Shown one piece after another: positions 43,898-57,739 of a DNA stretch of 64,000 nucleotides; within the stretch, counting starts at the first letter, position 1; every line of letters begins with the position of its first letter. A model generated the notes under the pieces. The model saw only the letters and a program-made list of their open reading frames with translations. It searched no databases and was not told the origin of the DNA. A program made the translations under genes and the position numbers. The stretch is taken from the NCBI RefSeq assembly GCF_011386835.1, contig NC_088794.1:89326009-89390008 (forward strand), in the 5' to 3' direction. This DNA is from Chrysemys picta bellii (Eukaryota; Chordata; Testudines; Emydidae).

Positions 43898-46084
43898 TCT
43901 ATTTAAAAATACATTAAAATGGAAATGGCCATACGATAAACTCACGTTCAGGTCAGGATTTTCAAAAGCCACAGTGATTTTGGGTGCCCGATTTGACACA
44001 CCTTAAAAGGGCTTGATTTTCAGAGAATGGATGCTCAGCACTTCCTGAAAATCAGGCCCCTTTAAACTGCCTCATGTTGGGAACACCAAAATTGAGGCAC
44101 CCAAAAATCACTAGGCACTTTTGTAAATCTTGGCCAAGTGAATAAGTTGCATGTGATGTGTCACAATGGAGTGCAGGGAGGGAACAGGGTTGAGGCAGGA
44201 GCAAAGAGAGAAACTTAAGTAGTAACAAGACTGCTACCAGTTAAACTGAGCAAACAGATGAAATGTGTTTAACGGTCTTACAGTTCTACTCCAGTATGAA
44301 CTCATATTTAAATCCGCCATGGCCATTATCTATGGACAGGGCTCAGAGTATGCAGAATATAATGCCGAATCCAGGCATGGAAGTACACTCTAGATTCTTA
44401 ACTTTTTAAAAATTTACAATTCTAGTTCTTATGGTAGCAACGAAAAACAAAGCCTACCAAATGTAAATCAACATAATGTTGTCTTCCTGAGTTTGTAGAC
44501 AGCCTGAAATAGCTTAAACAGAAGTCTGAACCACTTCATTCATCTTAACGAGTTAATACTGAAATTTAAAGATGACAGTTTAAGTGAAACAGTTAATGTT
44601 TACATTGCTGATCATTTTAGCACAAAAATCCAGCTAGTGTGATTATTCTACAATTCAAGACCCCCTTTAACAGCTTCCTAGGTGCCAAGTGGACACTTTC
44701 TCATGTGCCAAAACTTTCATCTTCTATTCTAGCAACTTTTAAGATGTAATTCTGCATTGTCTGCACAAAAATCAGTAGCATATTTAAAACAAATGGTGCA
44801 AACAGCAAAAACTACATTGGATTTAATATCAAAATGAGCACCACAAGGTTTATTGTACTGATTTTATTATTCATTTTCTTATTTAACTTTACAGCACCTC
44901 CTTTTTTATTTTAAATAAAGCTGCCACAGTTCCCAGTCTGTTGCAATATGATACAGCAATAAAAGGAGTCTTTGCTACAGAATTAATGTGAGTTTACCAT
45001 AGAGTACAAGAATCCTTGTCTATAAGAAGCATGATGCCTGTTTCTCCATTGCCTTGCACCTTGTGCTATCATTTACACCACTACACAGTGAATGCAAAGT
45101 GGATTTAAAACACTACCATTCAGCTTTAGTAACACTTTAATGTTAAATGTCCAAGCTTTCTTAGGAGCTAAATATGTAAAACTTAAGTCTGTGTTGTAGA
45201 AAAAGATAGGAGAGAGGCTAGAATAAGATGCAAGGAAATAGGCAGGCATATACAGTAACTTGACATCCAAATGCAAACCCTATAAAACAAGGAGCACAAC
45301 CACCCAAATGACCCACCTGTAACTATAGCACATGAGCAGCAGTATCATTAACGGTAACTATATTCAAGGAATGGTGCATAGGAGGAATGCTGGGTTTGTA
45401 TTACTTAGGATTCACTGCATATGAGTTTTTTTGTTCTTGATCCAGAACAAGTATTCATTTGTACAACTGTATCAGCCCAAATAAGGGCACATTTTTGTCC
45501 GGCAATTTTTTCTGCAGGCTTTAGAATCCCTTCACCTGCGTGGGATTGGTTGGCTCAAGAAGTTAGTAATGGGATATTGTGCCTTATATGGCTCCTGTAG
45601 ACTACAGGTTTATACAGAATGAGGTTGGTTCTGATTGAAAGTAATCACAATCTGACAGCTTTTCATTTATGTAGGATAAATAAATTGGAGCTCTCAATCT
45701 AATTCCAGTGGATAGGTGTCCATACAAAAAGTCTTTGCGCACAATCTCAGACTGGCAGACTAAGAGCCATGAAGAATGGCCTCTCGGGGGGAGTTGGGGA
45801 GAGGGGCATTAGTTCAGGGTTGAGACATGGTGGCCAGGCAGCATGGAAAGCAGAATTTCTAAACCTTATGAAGGCAACAGTAACTTCTGCAGTGTAACTT
45901 GTCAGCTGGGGGAAAATAATATGATGGCCATTTCCTCCAACAGCTGGATCAACAGAAGCCACATTTACTGTATGGATGCGTGGTTGGGGTGTGGGGCGGG
46001 GGAGAATCAGACTTTTAAATGTATAGTCACAGGGCATCTGTATTATGACTGAAGCCTAGGAAAACCATACTTGGGAGAATCTAA

Positions 46085-46426
46085 GGGCTTGGCTACACTT
46101 GTGAGTTAGCATGCAATAAAGAAGCCCCATGCGCACTAGCTCACTCCCCGTCCACACTGGCAAGGCACGTAGAGCGCTCTGACTCCGCAGCTAGAGAGCT
46201 CCTGGTACTCCACCTCAGCGAGAGGAATAACGTTTGCTGCGCCTTGGCTACAACGCACAGGTGTCAGTGTGAATGAGGTGTTGCGTTACTGCGCTCTGAT
46301 CGGCCTCCAGAAACATCCCATAATCCCCTTAAATCTTGTCATTTTTTTGAACTCCTGTAGGAATGCGGAAATGCCCTTTCAAAGCTCCGTTTCTGACAGC
46401 TGGCATGCAAGCCATTACTGTGGAAT

Positions 46427-46523
<97 letters not shown>

Positions 46524-46856
46524 AGGGAGAGGGAGAACTTACAAAACCGCATGCTGACATGCTCTCAGCCCCCCAAAAATCCACTCTCTCTCTCCCCCCC
46601 AATATACACACACACCCCACACTCCCTGTCACGCTCCACCCCACCCCCGCATTTGAAAAGCACATTGCAGCCACTTGCATGCTGGGATAACTACCACAAT
46701 GCACTGCTCTCTGTGGCCGTTGCAAGATCTGCTAATGTGGCCACGCCAGTGAGCTTGCAGCTGTCAGTGTGGACAGATTACAGCGCTTTCCCTACTGTGC
46801 GCTACGAAGGCTGGTTTAACTCAAAGCGCTCTACATCTGCAAGTGTAGACATGCCC
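46085..46856. mobile_element. Harbinger-like non-autonomous element, copy 2
   Basis: Ends GGGCTTGGCTACACTTG and CAAGTGTAGACATGCCC, flanked by TAA at 46082-46084 and 46857-46859. It aligns with 39124-39840 over the whole length. It differs by many substitutions, by a deletion near 46335, and by a large (GT)n(GA)n expansion at 46428-46519. Confidence 0.85.
46428..46519. repeat. (GT)n(GA)n compound microsatellite
   Basis: About 32 GT units followed directly by about 14 GA units, inside the Harbinger-like element. ORFs of alternating Cys-Val or Thr-His here are artefacts of the repeat. Confidence 0.95.
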
Positions 46857-47903
46857 TAAGATTTCCACACCACCACCAAGTCGAGCTGGTGTGGTTCTCC
46901 AGGCTTGAGGGCTGCACACAGTAGCCAGTCTATAAATCACCATGGGTGGGGAACTGGGTGTTCAGTTTATCCTGCTCTCCCAGACCAACAGTAAAGGCAG
47001 CTTACAAGGCCATCTGCAACTGGGGGGAGGCATACTTACTGCCAATCAAGCACCAGGAATAAGCCTACTCCAAGTGCACTGAGAGTCATGGCATTAGCTC
47101 AAAAACAGGCTAACGCCCCCTAAAAACTGCTTCTGTATTATTAGCTGACAGCATGGTTAGAGGCAGAGCATCAACACTCTGGATCTTTGGAGCTACTCAT
47201 TACCCCAATCAAGCACAGATTCATCAATAGTGCATTCTCCACAGACTGGTCCAGCTCCTGAGCAGAGATCAAGGCAATCCTAGTAATTAAAGAGACTTTT
47301 CAGACCTCTGCCTAAAAACACAGCTCTTTTCTGAAGACAGGAAAAAATTCCTTTTATATTCCACAGAGATACAAGTCTCAACTGCTAGGTTGGTATTCAT
47401 TTGGGAAAACAGTGTGTTAAGTATCAAGTGCATGGGTTGGGTGGAGGAGTCCTTCAATTATTCCAAAGTTTAAACTTAAAGCAGGTGCTTAACCTCATTG
47501 ACCTTCTCCCATAGGAATACAACAGAAACTAAGGCAAAAGCAATTCAGCTAAAAGTAACTTTTCAAGCACCCTAAGCCACAGGCACCCCTTCACCATTTA
47601 AGAAATCTTCAATTTGGGGTTTTTTTGTTGTGGATTTTATTTATGGCTCTTTCCTACAGTCCCCAATAGTACCCAATCCTGGGTATTTGCTACCAAAAAG
47701 ACACTGATGGAAGAAGGTAGCTTGGAGATGGAATTTTGTCTGCTGCCTAACTAACCAAATGAATACATACATCTTCCATTGCTTCTCTGCTCAATTCAGT
47801 GACTCGGAGCAGGGATTCTAACTGAACTATAAAAAGGTTTTGAGGACAGCTAGTCAGGAATAAAATTTCCATTTTGCAGGAACCTCTGACATTTAAAAAA
47901 AAT

Positions 47904-47925
47904 TAAATAAATAAATAAATAAAAA
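47904..47925. repeat. (AAAT)n microsatellite
   Basis: About five AAAT units following an A-rich stretch. Short, unlinked to a recognised retroposon. Confidence 0.8.
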
Positions 47926-48313
47926 CCCCACACCAAAACGCCAACTGAACAAAAAGCCAAAATTTTGAGATTTCAAAAACACCCAACTCCAAAACTCAGA
48001 TTTCTGAATCAGGACCATCAAAACTCTCATTTCAACTTTATCAATTTGATTCATTTTGTTTAGACTTTTATAATATTTGTAGGATGATACATTCAATTTT
48101 TATGTATCTTATAGTTAATATAATATAAAAGTCAAAGCAAAACATTGACTCCCCCTCCCCCAATTTTTGTCAAAAATCCACATTTTTGTGAAACATTTCA
48201 ATTTTGACAAAAGTGCATTTTTCTACAGAATGGTGTTAAAGTTTTTTTGACCAGCTCTGGTTGTGTGTATATGGGAGCCAGAGAATGACCTCCTAATTTT
48301 TGGTACTTTAGAA

Positions 48314-49079
48314 CAGGGGTGGGCAAACTACAGCCCACGGGACGAATTCGGCCCCTCAGGGCTTTGGATCTGGCCTGCGGGATTGCCCCCCGTGGTGCCG
48401 TGGGCCCCGCACCGCTCTCAGCAGTGGCCAGCCCAATGTCCCTGCGGCCCCCAGGCCCTTGCCTCCATGCACCGCCCCCCGCAGCTCCCATTGGCCGGGA
48501 ATGGGGAACCGCGGCCAATGGGAGCTTCGGGGGAGGTACCTGGAGGCGCAACAAGGGCAGAGCACACAGAGCCCTCCGCCCCTTCTCCCCCAGGGACCAC
48601 AACGCTTCCTGGAGTGGCGCGGGGCCGGGATGCAGGGTGCCTGCCCTGGCGCGTGCTGCTGCCACCCCGGAGCCCAAAGCCCGCCTGCATCCCACCCAAC
48701 TCTCTACCCTAAGCCCCCTGCCTGCACCGTGCACCCACCCCTCCTGCACCCCAACTCCCTGCCTTGAGCCCCCTTGTACACCCCGCTCCCCTCCTGCACC
48801 CTGCCCCCCAACTTCCTGCCCTAAGCCACCTGCCTGAACCGTGCACCCCTCCTGCACCCCAACTCCCTGCCCTGAGCCCCCTGCTGCACCCTGCACCCCC
48901 AACCCTGTCCTGAGCCTCCTCCCACAGTCCACACCCCTCCTGCACCCCAACCTGCTTCCCTGAGTCACCTCATGCACCCCGCACCCCTCCCTGAACCCCT
49001 TCCCGCACACCGCACCCCCTCCCACACTCTGCACTCCCTCCCGCACCCCAACTCGGCCCAAAAAGTTTGCCCACCCCCG
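48314..49079. mobile_element. Non-autonomous hAT element with GC-rich tandem interior
   Basis: Begins CAGGGGTGGGCAAACTA and ends AGTTTGCCCACCCCCG, inverted ends. Flanked by a perfect 8-bp duplication CTTTAGAA (48306-48313 and 49080-49087). The right half is a C-rich degenerate tandem array. Long ORFs on both strands are composition artefacts (Gly/Cys/Pro-rich, no domain). Confidence 0.9.
48700..49060. repeat. Degenerate C-rich minisatellite inside hAT element
   Basis: Repeated words CTCCTGCACCCCAACTCCCT, GCCCTGAGCCCCCTGC and TGCACCCTGCACCCC recur with variable spacing of about 30-60 bases across the interval. Tandem but irregular. Confidence 0.75.
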
Positions 49080-51774
49080 CTTTAGAAAGTTCCTGAATCA
49101 ATAAAAATAATGGACAGGGTGGGAGATAACAGACTTGAAATTCCCTCCATAGAGTCACCTTGCTAATGCTGCTGAATTCCCCATTTCCTCCATGTTTATA
49201 ATCTGAAGAGGAGAGAAAGGAATGGCTGGAGCCCTAATAAAGTACTGCCTGGCTCCCTCCCACTGAGCTTCATTGAAGGAACACTACCTAAAATGCAGCT
49301 GAACAGGACTAAAACATCCTTCTCTTATCACTGCTGAATATGGGAGTAGAGGAAAGCTACTCCCTGGTGTGGCGTTAAGAATGTAGAATCCATCTCCCTG
49401 GGAATGGAAGTACATGTTGCTAGAGCCACAATCTGCAGCACGGCAATTGAGGCATCCTCAGAGAGGCTTATCCTTGGTGCCCTTGAGCAGTGCCCAGCTC
49501 CCAGCTGACCTAAGCTGAGGGATAGGAGCCCTACCAGCTGGATGATCACCACCAAGTGGAAGAAAGTTCCCAGAGGATAAACACACAGATCCCTTATGAA
49601 CTCCTGGAGTGCATCTTCTATCTCGGTTCCTTTTTATGGCATATACCATTTCTAGCCTCAGAAATCCACTTCAGTTCTATTTTGAAGATGAAAATCAAAT
49701 TGATTTGGCAAGTGCTGTTGCAAAGCTCTGCAGAAAGGTATGACTCTTCCTCGCAGCTGCTGGAAGCAGAACAACTGTCAGGCTCTTTGGAAGGGGGATC
49801 ATACATTCACCCTATGTCTGTGATTCATAGGTCTGGTTCACCACATTGCAGCAACGGAAAGGCAAGAGACATTGTTAGGATCCACGGCCCATCCTGGGCA
49901 AGAGATCATCTAAATCTGGTTGCTTAGTTTACAGTGTGTTCAGAAAGTTACCTTTCTTTGTATTAAGGTCAAAAGAATTTGTGCTCACATGTTTATTTAA
50001 GTATTCAAACACTTGGTCCTTGTTTCACATGCAGACTAAGCCAATGAGAGACAGTCCCATGACAAAGGCCACAGAGAAAGACCATGTAAAAGCTGACATT
50101 ATTAATTCCCCATTCACATATTTAAGTCATTGGACTACACTCTCCTTCCTCATTAGAACTGCTGTGCTTCATGCTACTGCAGCCCGATCTTGAATCATTG
50201 ATTTTTACAAATTAAATTCACCATGCATCCCCCTTGTCTTATAATGCTAGTCACATTTCACAGAGCAGTGTCATATGTCTATCCATCTCTTAATAGCACT
50301 AGTCAGTATGCTTAGGATAGAACCTACAGCAAGGAGGTGAGCCAGCTGAAGTGAGATCCAGAAAAACTGCTTTGCCTGCACAGGGGACAGTTTATTTCAT
50401 AAGTGTTGTCTAATAAAACTATGGGGGAAGTATAGGGCACCCATAAAACCCATCTCCCCCAAACCATTAACAGGAAAATTTACCTTCTGCAGGTCTATTA
50501 ATTCAACAGGATGAAAAAGAAAAATGAGGGCAGGGTCAAGGTATAAACGTCTTTCAAAGTGTCACTCCCATCTTTAAAAAAGGAACTGGTTGGCAGCCAA
50601 GATGCAGGGCCTGGTCTTCAACCACACTGCACACAAGGAGAGCTGATTCAGCAGGAACATCCAGTGTGTTAGCTTGTTAGTCATCAATCACTGCTAGCCT
50701 GCTCCAACCTGCTCTATGCAAAAATCTATTCCTATGCGTACACACAATACTACTTCCCTTCCCCGTGCCGTGGAAAAGAAACTGTAGACATGCAAATATG
50801 GGTGGTGAAGTGGTTAAATATTAATTACAAATAAAAATAAATGAACATTAAGGTCACAGAGTAAGATTTTTTGGATGTAATTTGTTAGGTTTTTATAAAA
50901 GCAAACTGAAAAGCTCCCAGAAAATTTCATCATGTGAAATATATGGACACCCACATGGATCATGAGCAGAGTTCAAATCTTGCTATCAACACCCCATCTC
51001 TTTCCCACTTGAACAGAATATTTGATAGGAGGTTTGTCATCCTCTGTGAGCCAGCCAATAGAGGAGGACAACAATGCTTTAATAGTGGGTTTCACAGCTA
51101 TTTGCTGACAGTAAAGGAATAGAGAGACACTGGGATCTTGAGTTCTGTTCCAGGTTCTGAAGGAGGGTGTTCCAGTGACATGATCCTTTTGCTCATGTTC
51201 CCTGAAAGCCTGACACCATCAGTCCCTGTCCCCTCTCACCCATCTCCTTGTCTGCCACCCCACAATTCCCATCTCCTTATCCTATTCACAAACTCTACAC
51301 CAAGGCAGTCCCAGTCTCCTCATCCCAGTCACAGTCTACCTCCCCTCCTCACACTCATTACCTTCAGTTTCCTCCCCCTGGGTCTTCAATTTCATTCTCC
51401 CACCCACCAGCTTTGTCCCAAACTATTCCCTGCCCCTCCATCCCCCTGAGACCCTGGTCCAGCTCATCACCTCTGAGTTCGAGTCAGGCAAAGTCCTTCT
51501 TATCCCTGCGATGAAGCAAGCACAGTGGATCTGTGGGACTGGCACCTGCACAGTTCAGACAGCACAAAGGAACTGAGGGCCTGGAGTGGAGATGTAGTCC
51601 TCAGAGAATTTTGCTGCCCAACTCTACACATAACATTCCTGTAGCTTACCAGCACACAAATATTGACTACCAAAAAGGAACAGGAGAAAAATTGGTTCTT
51701 GGCTCTTGATTCTCATTCTGTCATTATACAATCCAAAAGAAAAAAAAAAATCAAGCAAGCACAGCTGGAGCACA

Positions 51775-51920
51775 GGATGGGGAGTCAGGAAATAGTGGTT
51801 CTGTCAAAAAAATTCCTGTATGTCCCTGATCAACTTGCTTAGCTTCTCGGGATCTTAGCCTTCCATCTATAAAAACAGAAAGACAGGTGTAGAGTGCTTT
51901 GAGGTTTGGGGACAAATGGA
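51775..51920 (+). mobile_element. MIR-like SINE remnant
   Basis: GATGGGGAGTCAGGAAATAG, CCCTGATCAACTTGCTTAGC and TTCCATCTATAAAAACAGAA then TAGAGTGCTTTGAGGTTTGG keep the MIR order. Strongly diverged. Confidence 0.55.
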
Positions 51921-54900
51921 AACATCAACTATTACAAAAATATCCTGGTTCACTGTTAGTGAGTCAATGCTAAATGGTGGTAGGAAGTAACAGTTGTCCA
52001 AGTTACTGAACAATAAATTGTTAATTTTCTATTGACAAAATATCAGTCAACCCTGCATCATTCCTGGTTATTAAAAAGGTAATTCTAATACCACCTTTTC
52101 TTACCCATATTGATCACACCAAGAAAATTCTCACTGAATTTAGACTTCCTTATTTAAGGGCCTGATCCTGCCAGGTGCCAAGAACTGAACTCCCAGTGAA
52201 GTCAACAGGAGCTGAGGGCACTCAACAGTGTACAGGGCCACACAGAGCACAGCTCTGGGCCTTACAGATTCAATAACTGATTTAGAGTTAATACCCCTTT
52301 ACCCAGGAAACCTAAAAGATCTTCTGTACAGTTCGAGTCCAGGGTTTTGAGCTGATGAATAGATACTTTGCACAGAGCTTTTGAAAACTTCTACTTTAGA
52401 AGTAGCGGACTCAGTTTGACAACTTTTGCTTTTCACCTTCTGCCTTCCAAGATAATGCAGGATAACATTCTTCCAAACCCATTAAAGCAAGTGGAATGGT
52501 ATGGGTGGAAATAAGGTCTGCAGGAATAGCCAGCTTGGACATCAGAAAATCTCCAGCACTATCACCACAGTGCACATTCTTTCTGTATGACCAGGTTTCA
52601 AGTTGCTGATACACAAGGGAGATTGCAAGTAAGTATTTGCCACACAAAACAATCTTCCAAATAGAAAATCCCATTAATTTAGGAACAGGTAAAAATAATG
52701 GAAGTAAATTGTTTGAAGAGTTTAATTGTTCAATTTTTGCCAGATCCTCTCACTATCCTGCAAATTGTAAGCTATTTTTTTTAAAGTGTAAGTTAATAAT
52801 TTTTGCCATTCCAAGGGAAGTTACCACAATGGAAGCCAACGTGACGATACTGTTACCTGAGCTGTGCAGAAAGTTATGTCCAGGCCCACAATAGCGACTG
52901 GAGGTTGGAAGTCATTGCTTCACATCCCATTCACCTTACTATTTGAACTAATTCAAACTGTATGTGATAACCTTAAAATAAATTAATGAAAAACAAAAAC
53001 CACACAATTACGGCAGAAGGCCTAGTACTCAGCAATTAAGCAACATCGTTTTTGCGGTTTGCAGCTGATTATTCTGATTGTAAATACTAGATACTTACAT
53101 GCACAACTGGTCAATTATAGCCATACTTGGACTTTTGTAGGAATGTAAATTTACACAACTGTGCATACATTTATATGTACAACTCCATGCTTACTTTTTC
53201 AGAAAGCAGGCCCTTAATGCAGCCAGATTGCAGATGTACACAACATAAGAAAATAATGATGTTCATGGTGTGGAAGATTGTTCAAATGTAAGAAGGCATT
53301 GTGAGACTGATGGGGAAGAAATTGTAACATTCACTGAAGTATAATCTATGAAATTTATACTGTAGTATACATAAAATAGCAATATAAGAGATGTAGAAGG
53401 ACTGAGTTCCATTTTCAATAGTACAAAGTTTACAAAGTTGTTAAGGAGCATGTTCACCAACAGCCTTCACTAATAATTTCCAAACTGTGTTTAACCCTTG
53501 CAATTATAACACTCTTTCACAGCTATGTTGATAAGCAAGGAAGAAGATTACCACAATAAGAATTTGGTTTCGGAATATCCTTATTTCTACAATAATTGTG
53601 GTGTGTGTGTGTGGCAGCCAAAGAGCAATGAGTTGTGCATGAGGCACTCTGTTACTATGGTAATGCAGGCCATTATAAATAACTAAACAAACACTGGATG
53701 GGTTATACATGTACAGGAGTGAATGCAGAGGAACAAGTGGCAATATGTGCATTCTGCTTTGGAAAGTGTTACATCTGCTGCAGACGGAGAAGGAAGTAAT
53801 ACCTGCTCTTCATCATCCCCTATTAACTGGTAGTTTTAGAAAGGTTTCCCTCTTTTCTTGGCTTTCCAGTCTCTTTCCCATCATGCTCTGAATTGCAAAG
53901 CAGAGTACTTACAAGTTGTTTATGAATCAGAAACACTGGTAACACTTTGAGCTTGAACACAGTGATGCTTCAATTTGGGCATAGCCATTCAGCCCTTACC
54001 AGCTACTCAAGGTGGTACAGGGCATCCTAGGACAGAGCAGGAGGCCTCCAGACTTGGAAGTGTGGCTGTTCCATATGGAGAGTGGTGGGGAGGGAGAGAC
54101 TCCCTTCCCTCCCCTCCCCTCCTAGCCACTATGCATAAAGGTTTATTGGATGTTGGGTGTGTTCAGAGTAGGTTTGGTGCATGGGGGATAACAGGAAGTG
54201 GAAAGAGACCTCAACAGCTGTAATAGCAGGGAAGTCTCAAAAGGAAAATTAGGCCAGGTGCAGGGAGAAGAAACAGGCTTTTAAGGACAAAACCACTTTT
54301 CTTTGCTCCTATATCCTCTTCATACTCCTCCACTGGAGCTGGAAACCTGATCTTTCAGCTACCACCACTGGGCATTTAAAACACCAGCTAGAAGCATGAG
54401 GCAGACTTTCTACCATCAGTCACAAGGCCAGCCTCATCACTTGCAAAGCCAAAAGTCTTTGGAGGAGAAGATCAGATAGAAAATTGCATTCCCACTTCAC
54501 AACATCTCACTGCCTTGACCAGGCAAGGAAAGGGGCACAGCAGGAAAGGGTTCAAACCACACTGACCTACTGCTAGTGAGAAGGAAGAGGCCAGCAGAAA
54601 GGTGGAAAATTGTTCCTCATCTGATTGCCAGAGCAACGTTAGGAGGCAGCATAACCTGGTGAAGTGCTGCCTCTTTTTCTGGTCCCACTGCTTAAGGAAG
54701 ACACTGAATCTTTCTGTGAGCAACAATCCCAAATGGGGCCTCAAGCAGCCCCTTGCCTCGTCTGTGCTGAAAACTGTGCATAACCACTTGCAAAGACAGA
54801 GTGAGGAAAGAAGGGAGCATCCCAAATTGATTATTCAGAGTAAAGCACCTTGTCATTAGCATCTTCCCCACCCTCACGTGCAGTTTCCATCCCACAAAAT

Positions 54901-56654
54901 ACAGTACTAACTGCCTGTCATGGCAGCACCTCCCAGTTTTGGTAGGTTCAGCTCCTTCTAGTGGCTTTAAAGTTGGCAGCTCTGAATTAATTCATAGTGC
55001 ACTATAAAATAACTGAAGACTAAATTATATTTTCTGAGTTTGAGGTGGAAAAGCACCTTATCAAAACAGCTAATTCAATTGTAAGCACCCTTGTTTTCAC
55101 CCAGGGTCACTCGGTTTCTGAGTACATCACACTACTGCTAAATTTACTAACCATTAAAGCTCTGCAACACTTCACAGAACACTAACCCTATCAGATGCCA
55201 TCTGTCACCCGAGAGCAAAATAGCCCCTTTCCAGAGGGAAGTAGCCAGCTAGGAATTGCACCCATACCACACTGCCATCACCAATGCCAGGGTTCAGTGT
55301 TTAATTTCCCAGACTCTCTCAAGAAGTATTCATTATTTTATTAAATCAGAGCTTATACATCTGTCTGAGGCTATTACTAGAGAATGTTTTAATATAGGCC
55401 TTTTACTCCTTGACCTCTTATCTCCTTAATTTCCTTAACCCTAATTTCCCATAGATGCCCACTAGTAGAATGCAGTCCAGCTTTCCACAACCCATTCAAG
55501 AAGTGTTTGGGCTTTCTTTCAGGAATGAGAATATTTAATTGACAAAAGCTGTTTTAATTAAATGGCTTGTGTTTCAGGATTGTACATTTCTAAAGGGAAA
55601 AGAGGAGAGGAGAGGGAAGAGAAAAGAACAGGAAAAGTAAAACACACAGAAACATATGTGAACACCAGCAGTGCAAGCCTGAGCTGGTGAGGGAAAGAGA
55701 TTGGAAAAATGGAGATTTCTATAATGCAGCAACACTTGTGGGAACAGGGGAAATAGACCACAGTGGGGAGATGTGTAAAACAAGGGGAAATGTGATGCTG
55801 CAGCACAAGTCAGGGCTGGTAAGAGTTGAGAAAGTAAGCAAGCCAGCCCTGTAAAAGAGGTCTGGATCAGATACTCAGATAAATGTGTTTTCTCTCCTGT
55901 TTTAGTTCATCCCTTAAATCTTTTCAGAATGTTCTCATTCAGGATAAACCCCAGAAATGTTTGTCACTGACAGTATTAGCATTTGGTTCCTGTACCATCT
56001 GAACACTATTTTAAAAATACAAGCCCTTGGCTCCCCTAAGCAGTTTCTATACCTATCCCACTAAGCTCACTGTATTTTGAGCTTAGCAACTCCTCCACAC
56101 CTTTATGCCAGCTGCTAGATCAGTGCTCCCTATCCTCTCTCCCTGGAATGTACATTCTCTCACAAGTAGGCGAGAGATGGCAGAAAATCCTGCAAGACAA
56201 CTAGTTTCTAGCACCCTCCAGCTTACACTTCACTACATCTTATCAGCCTATGCATGATGTTGCTAAATGAGTCTGGCACATGAGGACCGGAAACCTAGCT
56301 GCTAATGCAGTTCAAATGCATTCATCTGGGACTAGCTAGCAAGCATCAAATAACAGACCAGTGCGCACTGATGTCAGCAGAGGGAATGCACTAAAAAGGA
56401 TGGGAAATTGCAAGGTACAGGAAAGCAAAGAATAATAGTTTTCCTCTTTTAGCATTCCCTTCTGGGTTGCTACCAATGTTTCTGGGGCTATGGGATGGGC
56501 TCCTAATCCCTACCCCTGACAAAAGTGTATTCAGTTTGCTGTGTGTTAACTGCTGGCAAGTACATGAAAATTAGTACAACAGGCATGAGCTTGAAGAAGC
56601 TGGTCTTCACCAAACACTTGTGAGATGTGACTATGCTATGGGCACAGGAAACAG

Positions 56655-56840
56655 TTAGAATTTAAATAGCACCTTCCATATTAGGAACTCAAAGCATTGT
56701 ACGGGACTGGGGCTAAGTGTCTAATTATTGTATTACTACCATTTTAGAGATAAGGAAATAGGGGTTAAGTTACTTGCCCAAAACAAGTCACTGCTGGAGT
56801 CAGAATCCAATCATCACTCCTAGCCTTTAGACCAGGCTGC
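56655..56840 (-). mobile_element. MIR-like SINE remnant
   Basis: CATTTTAGAGATAAGGAAAT, GGGTTAAGTTACTTGCCCAA and CAAGTCACTGCTGGAGTCAG are a reverse-oriented MIR core. The left part (AGCACCTTCCATATTAGGAA) may belong to a longer related repeat. Confidence 0.55.
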
Positions 56841-56988
56841 CTCAGACATTTTTATGGATATGCATAGCTTAAAAGAACCCTCTTTCTTAAAGGAATCAAT
56901 ATGAAGTCCAATAGATGCTGAAGAGTAGGAGATGGCCGCAGAGCTGTTATCTGCAGCACAGCAAGGAAAAAAAACCTTCCAAATGTAA

Positions 56989-57385
56989 GGCCATGTCTAC
57001 ATTACAAAACTATGTTGACCTAGATTATGTCAGCATACAGCCACCGCAGTTATTAAATCACTTGTGTGCGCACACTTGGCTCCTTGGGTCAGTGGTACGC
57101 ATCCTCTCCAGGAGCGCTTGTATTGACTGCATTGTCAGTGTGAGGCACTGTGGGACAGCTCCTGGAGGCCAGTAACAGTCAACATAAGCAATGCAACATC
57201 TACACAGACACTGTCAATTTCATTATATCGACCATGACTCTACGCCGCTCAGGGAGGTGGTGTTACTAAATCGGTTTGGAGAGGCACTTACTTTAGCAGG
57301 AGCCAAAATTAGGTGAAGACACTTCCGCAGCTAGGATGATCCAAAGCAGCTTATGTCAACTTAACCATGTAGTGTAGACCAGGCC
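56989..57385. mobile_element. Harbinger-like MITE
   Basis: Ends GGCCATGTCTACATTAC and GTAGTGTAGACCAGGCC form inverted repeats, flanked by TAA at 56986-56988 and 57386-57388. 397 bp, no transposase. End sequence close to the 8062 element. Confidence 0.8.
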
Positions 57386-57739
57386 TAAAAGGGTACACTA
57401 TGTATAGACACCTTTATTTAAGCATTATATAGCTTAATATTTTCAGATTCTTATTAATTGTAACACCTTTAGTATATTAGAAAATGGTGAATGATATTTT
57501 CTCTATTTACTAGAGAAGTAACTTTTTGTTCATGATTTGGGTCAAGCTGCATAGGGGGTTAACTGGAATTTAAACAGCATATAAAATGTATTTTTATTAA
57601 ATAAAACAACCTTCAATGTTTTGTATATATAAATTTATCAAATATACCTATGTGAAAGTGACTGGAGGTTAAGTTCCTAATCACCTAAATCTCCTGAAAA
57701 TGAGAGTCTCCCCCAAGTTACTTTAGCTGTCCTTCAAAC

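Noticed and set aside
46339..46725. ORF with Thr-His and Cys-Val runs
   Set aside because: Pure product of the GT/GA microsatellite in a Harbinger-like element.
48198..49061. 287-codon minus-strand ORF (Gly/Cys/Arg-rich)
   Set aside because: It lies almost wholly inside the 48314-49079 hAT element and its C-rich minisatellite; overlapping ORFs exist in several frames and no domain is visible.
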